Source: Diplosphaera chodatii (Eukaryota > Chlorophyta > Trebouxiophyceae > Prasiolales > Stichococcaceae). Taken from it: 64,000 nt of DNA. The position numbers and the translations under genes are program-made. Position 1 is the stretch's first letter. Each line of letters begins with the position of its first letter. The notes below the pieces were generated by a model. That model saw nothing but the letters and a program-made list of their open reading frames with translations, had not been told where the DNA came from and ran no database searches. The DNA is taken from assembly GCA_032358165.1 (NCBI GenBank), contig JAALGY010000019.1, positions 2,294,001 to 2,358,000 on the forward strand. Direction: 5' to 3'. Positions 54,901 to 64,000 of this stretch are shown here, piece by piece.

Positions 54901-57900
54901 TGCTGCAGCACACTGAGCGGCTGCCTGATGACGGCACCATCGCAGCGGTCATGGAGGTGTGCTCAACCAACTCAGCTTGGAACATCTTCCCTGCAGAGGC
55001 TCCCAGCCCTGCAGCGTGTCGTTTGAATCGTTATTCGCTGTTGTACAGCAGGCAGAGGCCCCTACTGGGGTGCCCTGCGGCAGGTCCCAGGCTCAGGCCG
55101 CCTGGCTCCAGTGCCCGCATCAGACAGGATCTTCTAGGGTCTAGGAAACAACAGACATTCGCTGCTGACATCCCTGGACCTCACACTCGACGCTGCGACG
55201 TGTGCAGGGCAACATCCAGTGGCTGCAGCAGAGCGAGGTCCTGCCGACGCTGCTGCGCGCCAACCTGCACACCCGGCAGTATGCGGACCTGGTGGGGCGT
55301 GTGCTGAAGCGGCTGGCGCCCCACGAGCAGGGCATCGCCGACTCCGACCTCACCTTCCTCTGGAACCTCACCCAGAAGGTGGCTCTCGTGGTCGTGGCAG
55401 TCGTGCCGCGGGGAGGCGCCCTGCCCTGCCGTCCCCAGTGGTGCAGGGAAGAATCCGTACCGTCATGGCATGCTATGCGGATTGTTGTTGCTGTGCGCCG
55501 TACGCTGACGACGCTTCTGTGCATGCTGCAGATGGACACCTTCGAGGCGGTGAAGGTCAACGTGTACAACCTGATCGGCGAGCTGGCAGTCCGCCTGCGC
55601 GGGCCACAGGTGGGTTTGGGAGGGTTTCGAGGCATTTTGGGAGCTCGGTGGCTGCGTGAGGCTGAGCGCAGCAACGCTGCTCTGGCACCATGCAAGCTCC
55701 GCAACTGCTGTAAAGGACTGATTGTGGTCTGTCTTGCAGGTCGACCTGCTGTTCGGCAAGTTTGAGGAGGGCATGGCGGCGGCGGGCAGCGGTGGCGGCG
55801 ACCGCCTGTTGATTGGCGTCCTGCGCCGCATGGTCGACTCCGACAAGCAGGTGATCAGATGCGCTCGTCACATTGGGTTGCCACTTGACTCTCGGCTGGC
55901 TGCAGGTCGTGAAGGTCTGGCTGGCAGCTCAGCTTGTGCCGATGGACCTGGCTACTCCATGTATTAAAAAAACATCCTGTGACTCCCTCTTCGCACTGCA
56001 GTTTTGTCACGGCGGCCACCCAATGGGCTGAGGGCTGGCGAGTCAGCGCCATCGTCCCATCGGCCAGTCCCAACGAATGTCGCGCCCCCCTGCAGGGCCG
56101 CCTCACAGACCGCGTGCTGCCGCTGCTGTGGCGCCTGGCGCTCGCAGAGCCGCTGCAGACCTCGCCCGATGGCCCCAGCAAGGCGTTCATCGACGCGCTG
56201 TTCCGCTATGACGTGGTGCAGCAGGAGCGCCACCTGGAGCACGAGTGAGCGCCCCAGCAAACTTTTGGGGCACTCCAGAACCTTGTTCCTCCTCTCCTTA
56301 GCACAACATCAGGCGTGTTTGGGGCATGCATCTCGTTCCATGACGAACTGTGCCACTGCCAAGCGCTGCATGTACGAGGTGAACACATCTCTGCATAGCG
56401 CCTCGTGATGTACTCATGGTATCTCGTGCAGCTACATCCTGCGCTGCGTGGCGGAGATCCAGCGGGGCCCCGCGGTGCTGCAGACGCTAAACCTGCTGGC
56501 CATGATGGCCCACTCCCACGACAACCTGCTCAAGGACAAGGTGACCGGGTTCCTCAGTTCACTCGTTTCCCCAATGGTTGAAAGTGTGGACCTTGATGCG
56601 TTTCGCTGTCTGACATCAGTGCCCCCAGCACCCTGCTACCGGCTTCGTGTTTCGAACGTGTCTATGACCCTCTCTCATATGTATATACATATGTGGATGC
56701 AGCGGGGCGCGTGGGTGCATCAGGCCGACATGCTGGAGGCCAAGTTCCGGCTGTCGGAGCTGGTGCTGTCGGCCCTGGAGCGGTTCCTGGCGGCCAGCCG
56801 CGCCGCCGCGCAGCCCAGGGACCCCGCCTCGCCCTCTGCAGCCGCCGGCGACGCGCACAAAGACGCCGTCATGCGCTTTGCGCTCTTCCTGCAGGTGCGG
56901 GGACGTCTGCAGGTGTGGGGCATCAGGTTTCTGGGATAGTGCTCAGTGTGCAGGCAGCCATTTACTTGTGGTGCTCAAGGGGTATGGTCGGGGCGGACTT
57001 GCAGAAACTCAGCGCTGAGGGGCACTACATGTCAATGGTACAGATTGCGGCGTCGTGGCGTGCCAAGCCGATGCCGCCGGACCATGTGCAGCGGCTCTGG
57101 GCCGCGCTGATTGCTGGCAATGCATCCTCGAGCGACAGGTGCTGCTGCACCATCCCAATATCGTCCGCTCAAGCAGCCATGCCAGCAAGGGAGCACCTGA
57201 ATCCGCAGTGAATGATGTTTGTGACGATGGTCAACTCGCTGTGCAACCCTCGCTCACAGGCTTACTGTTACCAGGTCGGCTGACTGTTCTCGCTGTAAAA
57301 ACGTGTGTGGCTTGTGAAACCGCAGGGAAGTGGGCTTCAGCCTGCTGCGGGAGGCGGCAGCACCAGCGGGTTTCCTGGATGCTGGCAGTGCGCACACGCT
57401 GCTGCAGGAGCACATGCCTCAGCTGGACCCAGCAGCGTTCACGCCCACTGCCTTTGCTTGCTTCAGCGCCCTGTTTGAGCAGGTGTGGGCTGATCACGCA
57501 GCTTTCAAGTGCCAAAGGTTCCAAACCCATATATCGCAGGCATACCACAGCTTGACCAGTCCAGGCTGCTTTGCATGTCGCCGCTCTGTGCTGGGTCTCA
57601 GAGCCACATTCCACATGCAGACCGGCATGAAAGAAGACAAGCTGATTGCGGCTGGCAAGGATGGGGACGGCGTGCGATACTTTGTCACCGACACCAACCT
57701 GACAGGTGTTACTGGCTCCACAGTGTGCTGTCTATTCTTCCATCATCGCAGTGCTCAGTGCCGGTGAAAGGTGCTTCTACTGATCAGGGTGCTTAACACG
57801 CCTTGGCAGGTCCTTCACGCTTGAACCAGCCTGCTCTGGCCATGTAGGCGTGGGCTTCCTGTGGCAGCTGGTGCTGGATGCATCCGAGGCGGTTTCTGCC

Positions 57901-60900
57901 GAGGCGCGCTCGCTGCTGGTGGCGGTGCACACGCAGCTTGGCGGCAGCATCGCCGATCACGGCCCCGCCCTTCAGGCAGCCTTCCTCAGGTATGACCATC
58001 AGCTGTCCCGCACAAGCAAGTCCGTGGCCACAGGAGGCTACATGCGAACCATCAAGAATGTCACCAGCTGATAGAATATGCGGTGTGCGGGCGGGCTTGC
58101 TGTAACCTTGCTTGGGGCTCAGAGCATGTGCAGGTTCTTGTGCTCTCATGCACAGAGTCTTGCTGAAACAGCACACGCCGTCGTTTGCAGGAGGTGCACA
58201 GACCAGCTGCTGCAGGCGGCAGCAGCCGCTGCTGCTGACGGCAGCAGCAGGGAGCACAAGAATGCGTCAGCCGTGGCCGCGCTGCGCTGCAGCCGCTGCA
58301 TGGCGCTCATGCTGCAGGTCGTCAAGCAGGGCCAGGTGCGGTTTGAGGGGTGCAGGATTTAGGGTTCAACACCACGAAAAAGCAGCATGACTGCTGTCCT
58401 GCTTCGAATAACACTGCTCGCATGGTACGGGTGCAACTGGTCAAACAGGCTGCTCAAGTCAGCAGGCTGTGGCTGGCTGCAGGGCAACACGATGCCCAGC
58501 ATGCCGGCGCATGGCGCCTCGTTCCGCGGCGCGCCCGTAGACTTTGATGTCCTGGTGATGCACCAGAGCCGGCGGTTCCGAGTGGCCTCGCACCAGAACG
58601 CCTACATCGGCGCACTCCGGCGGCAGGTCAGCTGATCCCGACGCATCTGTGTTTATCACTGCTACCTTACCTGGCAGTGTGTGCCTGACCATTTGCGCCG
58701 GCAGCCGACACCTCACTGTATTGCGTGAGGCGCTGCTGCACGGGATACAATCAAGGGCTGTTCTTGTTGTCTCAATGCAGCTGCTGTAGATCCACAGTCG
58801 TTACGCTGGGCTTTTCTGACACAGTGTTCATCAAGCTGCCAAGTATACCATGTCCTGCGCCTGCTGCATCCACAGATTGCAGCAGAGCTGGGAGCCCAGC
58901 CAGAGGTGGTGCGCATCATCGTGAGCGGCACTGAGTTCCGCAACGACGCGGCGCAGCTGCGCGACCACAGTGTGCAGCCGCCGTTCCAGCTGCAGGTGCG
59001 GGGTCTGCACATGTGGTGGAGGCTATCGTCTAGCTCAGCTGTATGGGTGCCATTGCACCAGGTGCTCATGTAGCCTATGCAGCTGCAGCAGCATTGGTAT
59101 GCGGCGCAGCAACCCGTGACTGCTCTTCGTGGACTGCAGGTGCTTATCAGCCCGAAGGCCAACTCGTACACGCAGCTGCCCACTGAGGGCGATGCAGACG
59201 ATTCCCCCACCCTCGTGCTGGCAACACAGGTGCAGTATGATCACGCACTGCACGTGCTGTTGTTGATGCATCTGCTGCCCTTCCAGCTGCTGCAGCTGCT
59301 GGTGGTGGTCAAATCAATATGTGTGTAGCTTGCACCCTTCCAACTCCCTTGTGTCCCATCTGACGCTCCCCTCCCCCAAACCCCGAAAGTGAAACTTTCC
59401 CCGCAGGAGGGGCTGACGGCAGCGCTCCAGGACCTGGCCGACGGCTGCCCGCTGGCCGGTGGCCGCGCCTGCGCAGTTAGCCTGCTGGAGGCGCTGCCGA
59501 CGCGGCGGGACGCGGCGGCGGCGCTGCACTCGGCGCTGCGCGGCAGCGCGGCGGACCTGCGGGCCCTGCTGGCCGGGTGCCGGCCGCCGCGCCTGCTGTA
59601 CTACATGCAGGCGAGGGCTCATGAGTCATGAAGCATGCTGTGCAGGCGTGCCAGACAAATGGTGCATCTGGGTGGTCATCGCGTGTTACCGGTCAATCAA
59701 TGCCATGGACTACGCCAGCGCATTGATTTGCCCACTGGCGACGTCCCTGCAAAGCCAAATGCATTTCATAGTCCAAACTGACGACCCTGTTTTCGGAAGC
59801 TCAGCTTTGTCACTCTACTCTAGCTGTGCTTTGGGCAGGTGGTGGCGGCACTGCTGCTGCCACTTCAGCCTGGATCAGACGCGAGCGATGCCGCAGCGCT
59901 ACGCTCTGCGATTGCCAGTGACGACTTTGCCAGTGTGCTCATAGAGGCACTGGCTGGTGCTCTGGCACACGCCGATAATGCTCAGCCGCCAGGTGAGCTT
60001 GTTTCAAGTCACCACTGTGACAGCTCTGGCAAGTTTCTGCAGACACCAAGCAACAGTCAAACCCTTCCGTCTGGCCAAGTGGCCTTGCCTAGTTTTGTCC
60101 AGGTGGCATGCGATGTGGTTTGTCACAGCAGCATCTCTGCCTGCAGACGCCGCCCTGATGACGCACCTCGGCCAACTGGCGATTACGGTCTTCCAGCCCA
60201 TCGTGCTGCAGCCGCTGCCGTCCCCAGACCAGGTGATGCCCCGCTGTGCAAAGCGGCCAGCGCGCTCAGCATCGCTGAACTCATGTTCTGAAGCTCTGCA
60301 AAGTTTCACATCGCTCGAGCCACCTTGCTGTTCTGCAGGGTGACGTCACGTCCATGTCCGTGGACGGCGGCGGTGGCGCCGTCAGCAGCGGCAGCGCGGC
60401 CGACAGCGTGCCCGGCTCCCCGGCGCAGGACGCGCCGCTGGCGGCGGCGGCGCGGCTTACGCCCTCGCCGGCGCCCCCCGGCAGCCAGCTGCGCCCCGAG
60501 ACGCTGCAGCAGCTGCTGCGATACCTCGGCGGCCTCGCGCACGCGGCTGGCCGCGCCTGGGGCGCTGCGCTGTCCCCACAGGTTCGTAGGCAGCTGCAGA
60601 TAGCGGGACACAGCACGGGTGTGCTCAGCTGTGACGTGGTGCTCCTGGCAGCCTTTTGCACCCGAGGCAGCTGGAGGCTTTTGCGCCTGTCCTCAGGCAC
60701 CGTATGTATAGGACAGCAACACATGTCCGCTACAGCAACCTATGCGTCTGTAGGTGCATGATGGAGAGGGTACACTGCCATTGCAAGACGCGCAGCTGGC
60801 GCGTGCGGCGTGGCAGGCGGCAGCAGAGGTGCTGGCAGCGCGCCCAGACCAGCTGGATGCATTCATCCAGGACCAGGGTGCGTCCCTTGCCGCCTTGCCT

Positions 60901-63900
60901 GTTTCATCATCTGCTCCGTGGCTGCGCCCAACCCAAGGTCGCTGTGGCTTCCTTGGCAGTGACACTTGAAGCTGGGGGCACAGCTGACTTGACAGCCACT
61001 CAGCACGTACTCCTAGTCCAACGCCCAACATACGAGAAGGGGTACAACGAAAACACAATGCTCTGGGCGCAGAGATCACCAGAGACGTTGCACTGCCACA
61101 GGTGTGGCGGCGCAGCTGTTGGCATCGCTGCTGAACCCGTACAGCTGCGAGGTGCGGCTGGCCGCGCAGGCCACCCTGCAGCACATCACCCAGGCCGCGC
61201 CGCGTGCGCGCGTGTGGCTGCTTCAGCTGCTGGGCGCGGCGCAGGCTGTGCTCATGGGCGAGACATCCTTGGTACGCAGGCTTACCTGCACCTTGGCTGG
61301 CTATGTAAGCACGAGCCTTGCCTGTCATGTTGAATCCAGCCCGCAGGCTGCTTGTGTGTTGAGGACCACAGGAGGGCCTGCCACACCGCGCCTCAGAACA
61401 TCCCCAAATTCCACAGTAGACTTTTAGTCGTATTGACCCATCAAGAGTCTCATCGACATTGTCCAGTCCCTGCAGGGTGATGCCGTGCCCGGCCTCGGGC
61501 CCCTGGACAGCCAGTACTACAGCGCGGTGGCAGCCGCCCTGGCAGCCGGAAGCGCAGCCGGCCACCTGGGCGCCCACACCCAGGAGCTTTACGCGCTGTT
61601 CCAGCAGGAAGCCGCAACCGTCAGCAGCACTCGTGAGGTAGGATGATCTTTCGCGGTGCTGAGCTCTTGGTCGGTGTCAGCTGCGGATAAGCCGTGCTGT
61701 TGCACAGGATGGAGCCAAGCAACCAGAGCCTTGCTGTGCAACTTCCCCCTGCTAACATGTGACAGCTGAAACTCAGGATGCAAACCCCAAGGTGGCAACC
61801 GCTTCAAGTCATCTGTGTGTCGGCACCCGCTGCAGGGTGAGCTGGGCGTGGCGTCGGCGCTGTTGGGCAGCCTCGCGGGCCGGGCGCCCCGCCTCACGGC
61901 GGCAAACCCAGCGGAGGAGGCGCGCCTGGCGGGGCAGCTGCGGCTGCTGGGGGCGCTGGTGAAGGCGCTGGACCGGCGGTCGCTGGGCGCCGCGGGGCGC
62001 GGCGACCTGGTCGGCCTGCTGATACGGGGTGAGCCCCAGCCCTTGTACCCCACCCAGAACTTTCAGACTGATATAGATCAGCCTGATGGAGACCAACCTG
62101 ATCTTGGTGTGATCCCTATGCGTCCTTGTTGCATGGTTGGGGAGATAGGCCGCCGAGGTTGGCATTGCCTTGCGTACAAAGAGCCCTTGGCAGGATTGAC
62201 CAGGCTGAACCTCGCATCATCGCGCTGCTGTACGCCGCGCAGACTTCCTGTTCCCGGAGTCGGTGGCATACGCGAGCGGCACCCTGCAGGAGGGCGCCAT
62301 CACCCCCCGCTGCACCTCCGACGACAGCCGCCAGGTACCTGTCCACCTGATATCTTGCATCCGTTTCGACGTGCCAAGCTGCTGACTTCAGCCATCAAGT
62401 GTGGTTCGATGGCAACATCCTTCGTTGCTGGATGGGCCCACGAACTATGGGAGCATCCTGCGTGACATAGGGTGACATTGTGAGTGCACCACTGCAATTG
62501 AGCTTGACGGCAATGGGCCGTTGATAGATAGACCTTTGAACAGTGTGTGCTCCGATACAGGCGGCGCTGGACCTGCTGCTGGACCTGATGGCGCATGACA
62601 GCGGGTGCCTGCGGGAGGGCGCGCGGCTGCTGCAGCAGGCGCACTTCGCCAACGCCAACCTCGCCGGCCTGTTCAACTACCAGCCCATGGCCACCGCTCG
62701 GTGGGTTGCTGCTGTCAGTCAGTCTTTGGTGGCCTGTCACCGCTATCAGTGTTGCAGTGATGATGTATGGGTTGCACAGAGCTTGCACCTGCTTGTGACC
62801 TTGGGTGGCATGACAGGCCTGAACAATCAAGTCATGAGTGATTCGGGCGTTCGTCTGCCATGTGCAGCAACGTGAGCGGCTATGTGGGCATCCGCAACGG
62901 GGGCGCCACCTGCTACATGAACTCCGTGTTCCAGCAGCTGTTCATGCAGCCGTCCATCCGGCGCCTCATCCTGGGCGGCCCCGAGGACGCACCCGACCTG
63001 CGCCCCGACTCGGTGTTCTACCAGATGCAGGTAGGGTTTCAGGGTTTTACAGAAGGTAGTCATACCTGTTGTGCATGCCTGGTGCTAGCAATACTGCTGT
63101 TTGCAACCCTTTCACAGGGCTTGAGCGGGCTCCAAATGTACAGACGCATGTGATACCATAACTGCTGCAAGGAATAGCCATGTTGTGGCGCTACAACAGC
63201 TGACATGTGCAGCGTAGCAGGAAAATCGTGTGGCTGCTGACCAACTGCATCACAGATTTTGCCTGCACCTAGCAACTTGATTCGAGCTGTCTCTGTTGAG
63301 GGTGTGCGACATGTGGTTTCACTCCCTTGTGCAGGCCATATTTGGGCACCTGGCGCTGGGGCAGAACGAGGCGGTGAACCCGCGCAGCTTCTGGCGCGCG
63401 TTCCGCGACTACGACGGCTCCCCCATCAACGTGCGCGAGCACCAGGACGCCTACGAGTTCTTCACCCGGCTGCAGGTGCGCATAAGCGCTGCTGTGGCCG
63501 GTGATTGCTATCTTGAGATCATGGGTTCTTGGCTGGTGAGCAGGCATACAGGTTGAGGGCACAGCCTGCATGGCTCTTGATAGTGGTTGGGCTGCCTGAT
63601 CACGGCTTATGCTCACCATGCAAAGCTGTAGCGTCATCAGTCGATCAGGTGCTCAGTCCATAGCTGCCATGACATGCATGCAAATGCTATGCCTTCCTGC
63701 AAAGGATCTGCTGGACGCGCATCTGCGGGGCGCAGCAGGGCGCACGGCGCTGCAGCCCGTGATCGGCGGCCGCTTCGCACAGCAGGTATAGTCATGCGAC
63801 TCACTAAAGAGACTTACAGCCCAGTGGCTCTGGCAACCTGTTCACATCATCCTCATACAGTGTTCACCCGCTTAGACCAGGCGAAGGCTCCTCTTGACGA

Positions 63901-64000
63901 GCGGCTGCAGAGTTATTTCTGACACATGGTGGCGTCCTTTCGCCTGCAGATCATCTGCAAGAGCGTGCCGCACCGCAGCGAGAAGGAGGAGGAGTTCTAC
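51991..64000 (+). CDS. USP9X-type giant ubiquitin carboxyl-terminal hydrolase (partial, 3' end outside window)
   Basis: A cysteine protease that removes ubiquitin from substrates. The N-terminal helical-repeat region matches USP9X in order: TKWESTLTRQLITEAVPFAF (52520); IQWLQQSEVLPTLLRANLHT (55213); FEAVKVNVYNLIGELAVRLR (55540); VLPLLWRLALAE (56120); FLWQLVLDASEAVSAEARSL (57857); SFRGAPVDFDVLVMHQSRRF (58520, ubiquitin-like region). The catalytic domain begins at about 62870: GYVGIRNGGATCYMNSVFQQ, with the catalytic Cys codon at 62911-62913. It continues with GHLALGQNEAVNPRSFWRAF and NVREHQDAYEFFTRLQ, and ends in the window with SVPHRSEKEEEFY; the His box lies beyond 64000. Start: MADSVWSEGLDDSDD at 51991 (alternative 51934). 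First exons: 51991-52270 and 52477-52633. Within the first, the frame shifts by one base near 52193-52197 (RRITW to VVYPASL), see findings. Many short exons with CTGCAG acceptors; not all were resolved. Confidence 0.85.

Noticed and set aside
1..64000. tRNA, rRNA, CRISPR arrays, transposons or viral genes
   Set aside because: By eye I found no cloverleaf, no regularly spaced repeats, and no transposase, reverse transcriptase or viral domain. A tRNAscan and repeat search would be needed to exclude small or decayed ones.

Overview
This window is nuclear DNA of a green alga (Chlorophyta, possibly a trebouxiophyte). Genes are GC-rich and split into many short exons with GT-AG introns that usually end in CTGCAG or GCAG. 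Low-complexity Ala/Gln/Gly stretches are common. The gene content is that of a plastid-bearing eukaryote: redox-type plastid fructose-1,6-bisphosphatase, Tic22-like proteins, a BOR-type borate transporter and TFIID subunit TAF1. Plant-type telomere-like motifs (AGGGTTTAG) recur in introns. Exon joins were worked out by hand from splice consensus, reading phase and, for the Tic22-like family, comparison between copies.

Layout, left to right. 1-1498: no supported gene. 1499-7137 (+): unknown, probably plastid-targeted, Gln/Ala-rich protein in 13 exons. 7748-9461 (-): unknown Gly/Ala-rich protein. 10479-20118 (+): three tandem Tic22-like genes, the first with an apparent one-base deletion. 20368-34386 (-): TAF1, spread over 14 kb and ending in a CW-type zinc finger. 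35350-38713 (-): a fourth, inverted Tic22-like gene. 39312-44948 (+): BOR/SLC4-type borate transporter in 17 exons. 45686-49063 (-): chloroplast fructose-1,6-bisphosphatase. 49534-51362 (-): Abraxas/FAM175-like scaffold. 51991 to the window end (+): a very large USP9X-type ubiquitin hydrolase, cut at its catalytic domain.

Three points stand out. First, the Tic22-like family has two architectures: a short form (copies 1 and 2) and a long form (copies 3 and 4) with three extra exons; the copies flank TAF1. Second, introns repeatedly hold decayed copies of the edge of the neighbouring exon, splice site included; at least seven cases occur in TAF1 and the borate transporter. Third, two ubiquitin-system genes (Abraxas-like and USP9X-like) are divergent and share about 630 bp of 5' sequence. 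Function in the cell is mixed (plastid import, Calvin cycle, borate transport, transcription initiation, deubiquitination); apart from the Tic22-like cluster and the ubiquitin pair there is no sign of functional clustering.
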